A stretch of 11,714 nucleotides of DNA. It comes from Ruminococcus sp. CAG:403. Its GTDB lineage: Bacteria; Bacillota; Clostridia; Oscillospirales; Ruminococcaceae. The translations under genes were made by a program, and so were the position numbers. Positions within the stretch are counted from its first letter, which is position 1, and every line of letters begins with the position of its first letter. Below are positions 4,857 to 11,714 of the stretch, one piece after another. The notes under the pieces are model-generated. The model worked only from the letters and a program-made list of their open reading frames with translations, was not told where the DNA came from and made no database searches. Location: contig FR899078.1 in NCBI GenBank assembly GCA_000437255.1, forward strand, positions 28,903 through 40,616, written 5' to 3'.

Positions 4857-6242
4857 ATGGCAAAAATGTGGGCGGGCAGATTCTCCAAGGAAATTGATGA
4901 GACGGTCAATGCGTTCAATTCCTCCATTGCGTTTGATGCAAGAATGTATCGGCAGGATATTCAGGGCAGCATTGCACATGCCACCATGCTGGGAGACTGC
5001 GGCATTATTACCAAGGAAGACAGCAGCACCATCATCAAAGGCTTGAAGGAGATTCTTGCCGATCTGGAAAGCGGTGCGCTGGAACTGGATCCGACAGCAG
5101 AAGATATCCATATGTTTATCGAAGCAGAGTTGACCAAGCGCTATGGCGCAGTCGGCAAACGGCTGCATACCTCTCGTTCCAGAAACGATCAGGTTGCATT
5201 GGATTTGAGATTATATCTGCGGGATGAAATTGCAGAAATTCGTACCCTGGTACATCGTCTGGCAGTGGTATTGGTGCAGCTGGCGGAACAGCATACCGAA
5301 ACAGTTATGCCGGGTTATACGCATTTACAGCGTGCACAGCCGGTTACATTTGCCCATCATTTGATGGCATATGTGCAGATGCTGCTGCGGGATCTGGGCA
5401 GACTGGACGACACCAACAAACGTATGAATGTATGCCCGCTGGGCAGCGGTGCGCTGGCAGGCACAACTTACCCCATCAACCGGGAACAGACTGCTGCGCT
5501 GCTGGGCTTTGATGCACCGATGGCAAATAGCTTAGATGGCGTTTCTGACCGGGATTACTGCATCGAACTGGCAAATGCCATTTCGATCATTATGATGCAT
5601 CTGTCTCGTTTTTCCGAGGAAATCATTCTCTGGTGTTCTTGGGAATTCAAGTTCATTGAACTGGATGATGCCTATGCAACCGGCTCCTCCATTATGCCGC
5701 AGAAGAAGAATCCGGATATTACGGAGCTGATTCGTGGAAAGACAGCACGAGTTTATGGGGACTTGAACACCTTGCTGACCATGATGAAGGGTCTGCCGCT
5801 TGCGTATAACAAGGATATGCAGGAGGATAAGGAGGCCATCTTTGATGCAGTGGATACCGTAAAGCTGTGTATTGGTACTTGCATTCCGATGGTGGAAACC
5901 ATGCGGGTTTGCACGGAAAATATGCGGGCTGCTGCGGCAAAGGGCTTTATCAATGCAACAGACTGTGCCGATTATCTGGTTAAGAAGGGCATGCCGTTCC
6001 GGGATGCGTATAAGATTTCCGGTACCTTGGTGGCACGCTGCATCCAGGAAGGCAAAACATTGGAAACGCTGCCGCTGGAAAGCTTCCAGGAGCTGTCTCC
6101 GCTGTTTACTGAGGATGTTTATACGGCAATTAGTCTGGAAACCTGTGTCAAGGGCAGAATTTCACAGGGCGGACCTTCTCCGGAAGCTGTTGCAAAACAA
6201 ATTGCAGCAGCGAAAGTGCTGCTTGGCATAGAAGCCGTATGA
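4857..6242 (+). CDS. argH: argininosuccinate lyase
   Basis: Splits argininosuccinate into arginine and fumarate, the last step of arginine synthesis; a cytoplasmic homotetramer in the fumarase/aspartase superfamily. Seen: 461 residues, normal for ArgH. The N-terminal block MWAGRFSKEID is at 4-14, HTSRSRNDQ at 104-112, and GYTHLQRAQP at 153-162 with the catalytic-site His156. The superfamily signature GSSIMPQKKNPD (276-287) holds the catalytic serine. No active-site residue appears missing. Start: ATG 4857 is preceded by AAGGGAG, 7 nt away. A TTG at 4833 would add eight residues and lacks a ribosome site. The stop overlaps the start of the next small gene (ATGA at 6239-6242). No promoter with a recognisable -10 was found between the two terminators and this gene, so expression may rely on read-through from argG. 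Confidence 0.98.
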   Translation: MAKMWAGRFSKEIDETVNAFNSSIAFDARMYRQDIQGSIAHATMLGDCGIITKEDSSTIIKGLKEILADLESGALELDPTAEDIHMFIEAELTKRYGAVGKRLHTSRSRNDQVALDLRLYLRDEIAEIRTLVHRLAVVLVQLAEQHTETVMPGYTHLQRAQPVTFAHHLMAYVQMLLRDLGRLDDTNKRMNVCPLGSGALAGTTYPINREQTAALLGFDAPMANSLDGVSDRDYCIELANAISIIMMHLSRFSEEIILWCSWEFKFIELDDAYATGSSIMPQKKNPDITELIRGKTARVYGDLNTLLTMMKGLPLAYNKDMQEDKEAIFDAVDTVKLCIGTCIPMVETMRVCTENMRAAAAKGFINATDCADYLVKKGMPFRDAYKISGTLVARCIQEGKTLETLPLESFQELSPLFTEDVYTAISLETCVKGRISQGGPSPEAVAKQIAAAKVLLGIEAV

Positions 6243-6421
6243 AAAAACGGCAATTGAAATTTATTGTGGCACTTTGTGTGCTGGCGGTACTGATTTGGAT
6301 TCTGGGCGAGGTTACGATTGGTTTTTGCCTGGAACGCGGCATGACCCTGTCTCGGATTTGGGCTGTGTTGGTCGTGGTTGGTACCTGTACGTTCAGTGTG
6401 TGGAAGTGTCCAAGAGAATAA
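6239..6421 (+). CDS. small two-helix membrane protein of unknown function, coupled to argH
   Basis: I do not recognise a family. Seen: 60 residues starting MKKRQLK, a basic N-terminus. A first hydrophobic stretch spans about 8-29 (FIVALCVLAVLIWILG, then E24 and VTIGF), with a short polar loop CLERGMTLSR. A second hydrophobic stretch spans about 40-55 (IWAVLVVVGTCTFSVW), with a tail KCPRE. By the positive-inside rule both termini may face the cytoplasm. No signal peptidase site or lipobox. The ATG overlaps the argH stop as ATGA and has no strong ribosome site of its own, so translation is probably coupled. Its stop lies 15 bp before argC, so it fills nearly the whole gap between two operon genes, which argues that it is real. 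A role in arginine transport, regulation or anchoring would be speculation. Confidence 0.7.
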   Translation: MKKRQLKFIVALCVLAVLIWILGEVTIGFCLERGMTLSRIWAVLVVVGTCTFSVWKCPRE

Positions 6422-6436
6422 TGGGAGGGCTGCTGG

Positions 6437-7384
6437 ATGGCAGTGCATGTATTTATTGATGGACAAGAAGGAACAACCGGTCTGCGGATTTTAGAGCGTT
6501 TTGCAAACCGAACCGATATTGAACTGATGCAGATTGATCCGGAAAAGCGAAAGGATCCGCAGGAACGGAAAAAATACATCAATCAAAGTGATATTACCTT
6601 TCTCTGCCTGCCGGACGCAGCAGCAAGAGAAGCGGTGTCTCTGGTGGAAAATCCAGATGTGAAAATCATCGATGCTTCTACCGCACATCGTACCAATCCG
6701 GATTGGGCGTATGGTTTTCCGGAGCTGTCCGCAGCGCATCGGGAAAAGATCCGCACTTCTAAGCGAGTTGCGGTACCGGGCTGCTATGCCAGTGGATTTG
6801 CTTCCCTGGTCTATCCGATGGTGCAGTCTGGTCTGCTGCCGGCAGATTATCCGGTGCAGTGCTTTGCGATGTCCGGTTACAGCGGCGGCGGCAAAAAAAT
6901 GATTGCAGAGATGGAATCGCCGGATCGTGCACCGGAATTGTTCAGCCCACGGTTTTATGGGCTGGCCAATACCCATAAGCATTTGCCGGAGATGCAAAAA
7001 ATTTCTGGCTTGACCAGAAAGCCAATGTTTACCCCGATTGTAGATGACTTCTTCAACGGAATGGTAGTTTGTGTGCCGATTCAGGCGCAGATTGCCGGAC
7101 GTTCTTACACGCTGGAGCAGGTGCATGCTATGTTTGCACAGCACTATGCAGATGCCCACTTTGTTTCGGTACAGCCGCTCTTGGAACAGAGCCAGATGGC
7201 TGCCTTTAAGTTGAGCTGCAATGATTTGCGGGATACCAACCGGATGGAACTGTTTGTGTTTGGAGACGATCAGCAAATTCTGCTTTGCTCCCGTTTGGAT
7301 AACCTGGGAAAAGGTGCATCGGGCGCAGCCGTGCAGTGTATGAATCTGATGCTGGGGCTGGATGAAGCCACTGGTTTGGAATAG
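6437..7384 (+). CDS. argC: N-acetyl-gamma-glutamyl-phosphate reductase, short (type 2) form
   Basis: Reduces N-acetylglutamyl-5-phosphate with NADPH to N-acetylglutamate semialdehyde, the third step to acetylornithine. Seen: 315 residues. The N-terminal nucleotide-binding turn reads DGQEGTTGLRI (8-18). It is followed by FLCLPDAAA, IDASTAHR, the catalytic Cys116 in VPGCYASGF, MSGYSGGGKK, the late His region ANTHKHLPEM (177-186) and LDNLGKGASGAAVQ near the C-terminus. The DGQEGTTG turn and overall length match the shorter ArgC class rather than the roughly 340-residue E. coli/Bacillus type. GGGAGGG at 6423-6429, 7 nt before the ATG, sets the start. argJ follows after 12 bp. Confidence 0.96.
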   Translation: MAVHVFIDGQEGTTGLRILERFANRTDIELMQIDPEKRKDPQERKKYINQSDITFLCLPDAAAREAVSLVENPDVKIIDASTAHRTNPDWAYGFPELSAAHREKIRTSKRVAVPGCYASGFASLVYPMVQSGLLPADYPVQCFAMSGYSGGGKKMIAEMESPDRAPELFSPRFYGLANTHKHLPEMQKISGLTRKPMFTPIVDDFFNGMVVCVPIQAQIAGRSYTLEQVHAMFAQHYADAHFVSVQPLLEQSQMAAFKLSCNDLRDTNRMELFVFGDDQQILLCSRLDNLGKGASGAAVQCMNLMLGLDEATGLE

Positions 7385-7396
7385 GAGAAATGAAAA

Positions 7397-8677
7397 ATGA
7401 AAAAAATTGCAATTGAAGGATTTTCATTTTGTGAGGGCGGCGTTTGTGCTGCAAAAGGGTTTCAGGCAAACGGCATTCACTGCGGTCTGGCAAAGAAAGC
7501 GCTGACCGCTCCGGTGGAAGATGCAGCAGAACAGCCGAAAACCATGAAAAAGGATCTGGCTCTGATTCTGGCAGATACACGCTGTACGGCAGCTGCCATG
7601 TATACCACCAATAAGGTGAAGGGTGCACCGCTTACAGTTACCAAGGAGCACCTGAAAAACGGAATGGCACAGGCTGTTATCATCAATTCTGTCAACGCCA
7701 ATACCTGCAATGCAGACGGTGCAGAAAAGGCACAGGAAATGTGTCGGCTGGCTGCAAAGGAACTGGGGTTGCCGGAGGAGGATGTGCTGGTAGCTTCTAC
7801 TGGTGTCATTGGACAGCCGCTTCCCATAGAACCGATTGCAGATGGTATTCCGGCGCTTTGCAAGGGACTTTCTGCAACGGGCAACACCGCAGCAGTTGAA
7901 GCCATTATGACCACGGATACGATGCCGAAGGAAGTGGCGGTAGAATTCCAGCTGGGCGGTACCACCTGCAAGCTGGGCGGCATGCTCAAGGGCAGCGGAA
8001 TGATTCATCCCAACATGGCAACGACCTTGACTTTCCTGACCACGGATGCTGCGGTTAGCCAGGAGCTGTTGCAGCGTGCACTGCGGGATGTGGTACGGGT
8101 GACGCTGAACCGTGTCAGCGTAGACGGCGATACCTCCACCAATGACATGGTTGTGGTGTTGGCAAACGGTGCTGCTGGAAATCCTTGCGTGAACAAGGAA
8201 AATGAAGCGTTTGAAACGCTGAAAAATGCGTTGTATGCAGTTTTGATGAATCTGGCTCGGATGATGGCACGGGACGGCGAAGGTGCCACCAAGCTGATTA
8301 CCTGTGTATGCAGCGGTGCGGATCAGGAGGAAACGGCTGCTTGCATCGCCAAGTCTGTCATTACCTCCAGCCTGTTTAAGGCAGCAATGTTTGGCGAAGA
8401 TGCAAACTGGGGACGGATTCTGTGTGCCATTGGCTATGCGGATGCTTCTTTCCCGATGGATGCTGTTTCGGTCGATCTGGCTTCTGAGTTCGGACGCATT
8501 CATGTTTGCGAAAACGGAGCAGGCGTAGACTTCTCCGAGGAAACTGCCAAGAAGGTGCTGGCAGCAGAGGAGATTCAGGTTCTCATTTCCATTGGCGACG
8601 GCGAAGGAAAAGCAATTGCCTGGGGCTGCGATCTGACTTATAACTATGTAAAAATCAACGGGGATTACCGCTCCTAA
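7397..8677 (+). CDS. argJ: glutamate N-acetyltransferase (ornithine acetyltransferase) ArgJ
   Basis: Transfers the acetyl group from N-acetylornithine to glutamate, releasing ornithine and regenerating N-acetylglutamate (the acetyl cycle). Some members also use acetyl-CoA. Seen: 426 residues. Conserved blocks include TTNKVKGAPL, NSVNANTCNADG, ASTGVIGQPLP, KGSGMIHPNMATTLTF, VSVDGDTSTNDM, MARDGEGATKLI, KAAMFGEDANWGRI and the C-terminal TYNYVKINGDYRS. ArgJ precursors cut themselves at an Ala-Thr bond; here that is Ala208-Thr209, with Thr209 the nucleophile of the beta chain. Whether the enzyme is mono- or bifunctional cannot be read from sequence, but no separate acetylglutamate synthase gene is in the window. 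AGGAGA at 7383-7388 overlaps the argC stop, with 8 nt to the ATG. argB begins 10 bp after the stop. Confidence 0.98.
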   Translation: MKKIAIEGFSFCEGGVCAAKGFQANGIHCGLAKKALTAPVEDAAEQPKTMKKDLALILADTRCTAAAMYTTNKVKGAPLTVTKEHLKNGMAQAVIINSVNANTCNADGAEKAQEMCRLAAKELGLPEEDVLVASTGVIGQPLPIEPIADGIPALCKGLSATGNTAAVEAIMTTDTMPKEVAVEFQLGGTTCKLGGMLKGSGMIHPNMATTLTFLTTDAAVSQELLQRALRDVVRVTLNRVSVDGDTSTNDMVVVLANGAAGNPCVNKENEAFETLKNALYAVLMNLARMMARDGEGATKLITCVCSGADQEETAACIAKSVITSSLFKAAMFGEDANWGRILCAIGYADASFPMDAVSVDLASEFGRIHVCENGAGVDFSEETAKKVLAAEEIQVLISIGDGEGKAIAWGCDLTYNYVKINGDYRS

Positions 8678-8687
8678 TGGGGAAAGG

Positions 8688-9566
8688 ATGCAAAGGAAAA
8701 TGGAACCAATTTCCAATCAGATACGGGCACAAGTGCTGGTAGATGCACTGCCCTATATTCAAAAATATAACGATAAAATTGTCGTCGTAAAGTACGGCGG
8801 AAATGCTATGACCAACGAAAAACTGAAGCAGGCGGTTATGAATGATATTGTCCTGCTGTCTCTGGTTGGCGTAAAAGTGGTGCTGGTACACGGCGGCGGC
8901 CCGGAGATCAGCGAAATGTTGAAGAAGCTGCAAATTGAAAGCCGCTTCATCGGCGGACTGCGCTATACCGATCAGGACACCGTAGATGTTGTCAAGATGG
9001 TACTGGCAGGAAAGGTCAACAAGGAACTGGTCAATCTGCTCAGCCGCAGCAAGGGAAATGCAGTTGGACTGTGCGGTATTGATGGGGATATGCTGCGTGC
9101 AGAACGCAAAGTCGGCCCCAATGGGGAAGATCTGGGCTTTGTCGGAGACATTGTCAAGGTCAATGAAAAGCCAATTCTGGACGCACTTGCTGATGGATAC
9201 ATTCCGGTTATTGCAACGGTTGCTTCGGATGAATTCGGACAGACCTATAACATCAATGCGGATACCGCTGCCGCTCGGATTGCAGCACAGCTGAAGGCAG
9301 AAAACTTGATTTTGATGACGGATATTGCCGGATTGCTGCGGGATAAGGACGATCCTTCTACCTTGATTCCGTATGTCAATGTCAGCGAAGTGCCGTTCCT
9401 CAAACGAAAGGGAATTATTTCCGGCGGCATGATTCCGAAAATTGAATGCTGCGTGGAAGCGGTTCGAAGAGGCGTGAAGAAAACCGCCATCATTGACGGA
9501 CGCATTCCGCATTCCATTTTAATTGAAACACTGTCCAATGAGGGCATTGGTACACAATTCCGGTAA
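8688..9566 (+). CDS. argB: acetylglutamate kinase, probably arginine-sensitive
   Basis: Phosphorylates N-acetylglutamate with ATP, the usual control point of the acetyl-cycle pathway. Seen: 292 residues of the amino-acid kinase fold. VVKYGGNAM is at 33-41, VLVHGGGPEIS at 65-75, then FIGGLRYTD, GLCGIDGDML, LGFVGDIVKVN, NINADTAA, LMTDIAGLL and GGMIPKIE. About 25 residues precede the first strand (ISNQIRAQVLVDALPYIQKY); such an N-terminal helix is typical of hexameric, arginine-inhibited kinases and absent from the shorter insensitive E. coli enzyme. The C-terminal NEGIGTQF also fits that class, so feedback inhibition by arginine is inferred. Start is uncertain: ATG 8688 has GGGGAAAGG directly before it, while ATG 8700 gives the more family-like beginning MEPISNQ but lacks a well-spaced ribosome site. 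Confidence 0.97.
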   Translation: MQRKMEPISNQIRAQVLVDALPYIQKYNDKIVVVKYGGNAMTNEKLKQAVMNDIVLLSLVGVKVVLVHGGGPEISEMLKKLQIESRFIGGLRYTDQDTVDVVKMVLAGKVNKELVNLLSRSKGNAVGLCGIDGDMLRAERKVGPNGEDLGFVGDIVKVNEKPILDALADGYIPVIATVASDEFGQTYNINADTAAARIAAQLKAENLILMTDIAGLLRDKDDPSTLIPYVNVSEVPFLKRKGIISGGMIPKIECCVEAVRRGVKKTAIIDGRIPHSILIETLSNEGIGTQFR

Positions 9567-9570
9567 GAAA

Positions 9571-9578
9571 AGGAGGAG
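9571..9578 (+). promoter_or_regulatory. strong ribosome binding site selecting a TTG start for argD
   Basis: AGGAGGAG lies 6 nt upstream of TTG 9585. The first in-frame ATG (9618) has no ribosome site near it. Confidence 0.88.
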
Positions 9579-9584
9579 TCCACG

Positions 9585-10751
9585 TTGACCACACAAGAAC
9601 AACTCAATCAATCGGTAATGGGAACCTATGGACGGTTTCCGGTTACTTTGGAACAGGGCGCTGGAGAAGCCTGCCAGGGCGAAGACGGAACTAAGTATAT
9701 TGACTTCGGCAGCGGCATTGGCACCAATTCACTGGGATACTGCAACCCGGCTTGGGTAGAGGCTGTCTGCAAGCAGGCTCGTACCTTGCAGCATACGTCT
9801 AACCTGTATTATACCAAGGTACAGGCAGAATTTGCACAGAAGCTCTGTCAGGTCACTGGCTACAGCAAAGTGTTTTTCTGCAACAGCGGTGCAGAAGCCA
9901 ATGAATGCGCCATCAAATTGGCGCGTAAATATAGTTTTGACCGGTATGGCAAGGGAAGAAGCACCATTCTGACACTGCGGAACTCCTTCCATGGTAGAAC
10001 ACTTTGCACCCTTTCTGCAACTGGGCAGGATGTATTCCACAATTATTTCTTCCCGTTTGTGGAAGGATTCCGCATTGTGGAAACCAATGACATTGCAGAT
10101 TTGCAGCAGAAGCTGGACGACACGGTTTGTGCCGTGATGCTGGAATACATTCAGGGCGAAGGCGGCGTAAATGCGCTGGATCAGGCTTTTGTGGATGCCA
10201 TTTATCAGCTTTGCGCAGAAAAGGATGTTTTGGTAATCACCGACGAAGTACAGACTGGTGTTGGCAGAACAGGCACGTTCCTGGCTGGCGAACAGTTCGG
10301 TCATAAAGCTGATGTAGTAACGCTGGCAAAGGGCATTGCAGGCGGTTTGCCGATGGGCGCTTGTTTGGCTTCTGAGAAATGCAGCGAAGTGCTGGATAAG
10401 GGCAGCCATGGTTCCACCTTTGGCGGTAATCCGGTTTGCTGCGCCGGCGGTCTGGCAGTTCTGGAAACAGTAACAGCACCGGGTTTCCTGGAGGAAGTGC
10501 AGAAAAAAGCAGACTATTTGCGGGCAGCCCTCTCGAAGATGAAGGGCGTTGCATCGGTCAGCGGTCTTGGCATGATGATCGGAATTGCACTGAAGAATCA
10601 AAAGGCTGCGGATGTAGCGAGTGCTGCATTGCAGAAGGGCTTGCTGGTATTGACTGCAAAGGATAAGGTACGGCTTTTGCCGCCGCTGACGATTTCTTAT
10701 GAAGAAATGGATCAGGGTTTGGCGATCTTACAATCGATTTTAGACGCATAA
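9585..10751 (+). CDS. argD: acetylornithine aminotransferase
   Basis: PLP enzyme that converts N-acetylglutamate semialdehyde and glutamate to N-acetylornithine and 2-oxoglutarate; class-III aminotransferase. Seen: 388 residues, a typical length. DFGSGIGTNSLGY is near the start, NSGAEANECAIKLARKY (100-116) is the phosphate-binding region, and NSFHGRTLCTLSATGQ follows. DEVQTGVGRTG begins at D220, the residue that pairs with the pyridine nitrogen. LAKGIAGGLPMGA holds the Schiff-base lysine K249, and STFGGNPVCCAG follows. All key residues are present. Translation starts at TTG 9585, chosen because of the ideal Shine-Dalgarno sequence just upstream. ATG 9618 would remove 11 residues and has no such signal. 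Located 18 bp after argB and 12 bp before argF. In some bacteria this enzyme also serves lysine synthesis; that cannot be judged here. Confidence 0.97.
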   Translation: MTTQEQLNQSVMGTYGRFPVTLEQGAGEACQGEDGTKYIDFGSGIGTNSLGYCNPAWVEAVCKQARTLQHTSNLYYTKVQAEFAQKLCQVTGYSKVFFCNSGAEANECAIKLARKYSFDRYGKGRSTILTLRNSFHGRTLCTLSATGQDVFHNYFFPFVEGFRIVETNDIADLQQKLDDTVCAVMLEYIQGEGGVNALDQAFVDAIYQLCAEKDVLVITDEVQTGVGRTGTFLAGEQFGHKADVVTLAKGIAGGLPMGACLASEKCSEVLDKGSHGSTFGGNPVCCAGGLAVLETVTAPGFLEEVQKKADYLRAALSKMKGVASVSGLGMMIGIALKNQKAADVASAALQKGLLVLTAKDKVRLLPPLTISYEEMDQGLAILQSILDA

Positions 10752-10763
10752 AGGAGAAAACAG

Positions 10764-11672
10764 ATGAAACATTTATTGAAAATGCTCGACTTGAGCAGAG
10801 AAGAGATCATTGAGATTCTGGATCTGGCAGATCAGCTGAAATATGAGCTGAAGCACAGCATTCCACATCCTCGCTTGAAGGGGAAGTCTCTGGGTATGAT
10901 TTTCCAGAAGGCTTCTACTCGGACTCGTGTTTCTTTTGAAACCGGTATGTACCAGCTGGGCGGTCACCCGTTGTTCCTGTCCGCAGATGATTTGCAGATT
11001 GGCCGCGGAGAACCGGTACAGGATACTGCACGGGTACTGTCTCGTTATCTGGATGGCATTATGATCCGGACTTTTGAGCAGAAAGAAGTAGAAGACCTGG
11101 CAGAATACGGCAGCATTCCAATTATCAATGGTCTGACAGACTTTTGTCACCCCTGCCAGATTTTAGCAGATTTGATGACCATTCGGGAAGTGAAGAGCAG
11201 CTTCGATGGTTTGAAGGTATGCTTTATTGGCGATGGAAACAATATGGCAAACTCTCTGATTGTAGGATGCTTGAAGGTTGGTATGTCCTTTCATATTGCT
11301 TGCCCAGAGGGCTACCGTCCGGATCCGCAGGTTCTGGAATTTGCAAAGGCATACGGAGATCGCTTCCAGATGACCGACAAGCCGCTGGAAGCCGCACAGG
11401 ATGCAGATGTTGTCATTACAGACGTATGGGCGTCTATGGGCCAGGAGGGCGAAGCAGAGAAGCGGAAACAGGCGTTTGCTGGCTACCAGATCAACGATGC
11501 CGTTATGGCTGCTGCGCATGCGGATGCAATGGTACTGCACTGCCTGCCTGCACACCGGGAAGAAGAGATTACAGAGAAGGTATTTGAAGCACATGCAGAT
11601 GAGATTTTTGAGGAAGCAGAAAACCGGCTTCATGCACAGAAGGCTGTTATGGTAAAACTGATGGAGCAGTAA
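10764..11672 (+). CDS. argF: ornithine carbamoyltransferase
   Basis: Makes citrulline from ornithine and carbamoyl phosphate; cytoplasmic, usually a trimer. Seen: 302 residues plus stop. The carbamoyl phosphate loop is STRTRVSFETG (51-61), with IGRGEPVQDTARVLSRY later, then DFCHPCQILAD (HPCQ at 129-132). FIGDGNNMANSL opens the ornithine domain, DVWASMG (220-226) is the ornithine-binding SMG motif, and HCLPAHRE (259-266) carries the catalytic-site Cys260. The SMG and HCLP motifs favour ornithine rather than aspartate or putrescine as substrate. AAGGAG at 10751-10756 overlaps the argD stop, with 7 nt to the ATG. It is the last gene in the window. The 42 bp after its stop contain no complete terminator, so the operon may continue. 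No carbamoyl-phosphate synthase gene is in view; the biosynthetic rather than catabolic role is inferred from the operon. Confidence 0.97.
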   Translation: MKHLLKMLDLSREEIIEILDLADQLKYELKHSIPHPRLKGKSLGMIFQKASTRTRVSFETGMYQLGGHPLFLSADDLQIGRGEPVQDTARVLSRYLDGIMIRTFEQKEVEDLAEYGSIPIINGLTDFCHPCQILADLMTIREVKSSFDGLKVCFIGDGNNMANSLIVGCLKVGMSFHIACPEGYRPDPQVLEFAKAYGDRFQMTDKPLEAAQDADVVITDVWASMGQEGEAEKRKQAFAGYQINDAVMAAAHADAMVLHCLPAHREEEITEKVFEAHADEIFEEAENRLHAQKAVMVKLMEQ

Positions 11673-11714
11673 GCATCCGTCTCTATATATGGCAAATCGC
11701 CGTTCGGACAGTTG

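Noticed and set aside
7424..8716. 430-codon minus-strand open frame, and a 285-codon one at 8655-9512
   Set aside because: Both are antisense to argJ and argB and show no domain. Long open antisense frames arise from the codon bias of the real genes.
11673..11714. Terminator after argF
   Set aside because: Only a short TCCG/CGGA complementarity with a loop of more than 20 nt and no T-tract is visible before the window ends.

Overview
The window looks like a chromosomal segment of an endospore-forming Firmicute of class Clostridia. An Oscillospiraceae/Ruminococcaceae-type gut anaerobe is my best guess. That rests on unmistakable SpoIVB and Spo0A sequences, AGGAGG-type ribosome binding sites, sigma-A type promoters, intrinsic terminators with U-tracts and moderate GC. 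The family-level placement is inference; Spo0A and SpoIVB are seen directly.

Left part (1-2501): the sporulation protease gene spoIVB is on the minus strand and runs off the left edge, so its last few codons are missing. It is head-to-head with spo0A on the plus strand. In Bacillus and most clostridia the two lie in tandem on the same strand. The 539-bp region between them holds two perfect tandem 0A boxes one helical turn apart, then a good extended -10 sigma-A promoter and a strong Shine-Dalgarno sequence for spo0A. This fits autoregulation of spo0A.

Middle (2502-3270): a single gene with its own near-consensus promoter and terminator encodes a flavin reductase-like (FMN-binding split-barrel) protein. 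Nothing ties it to either neighbouring system.

Right part (3270-11714): a complete set of late arginine-biosynthesis genes in the order argG, argH, a small membrane-protein ORF, argC, argJ, argB, argD, argF, all on the plus strand. argG is preceded by a perfect 18-bp palindrome resembling an ArgR/AhrC operator and by a consensus promoter. ArgJ supplies N-acetylglutamate by transacetylation, then ArgB, ArgC and ArgD make N-acetylornithine. ArgJ releases ornithine, ArgF makes citrulline, and ArgG and ArgH make arginine. Genes from argH onward overlap or are 10-18 bp apart, so they look like one operon.

Two points stand out in the arginine region. First, argG and argH are separated by two consecutive intrinsic terminators. 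The second sits inside a 9-bp perfect outer inverted repeat, and I see no convincing promoter for argH, so the downstream genes probably depend on terminator read-through or an unrecognised promoter. Second, an unrecognised 60-residue, two-helix membrane protein is translationally coupled to argH by an ATGA overlap. I saw no mobile elements, CRISPR arrays, tRNA or rRNA genes. Most of the window is well-understood core metabolism and sporulation.
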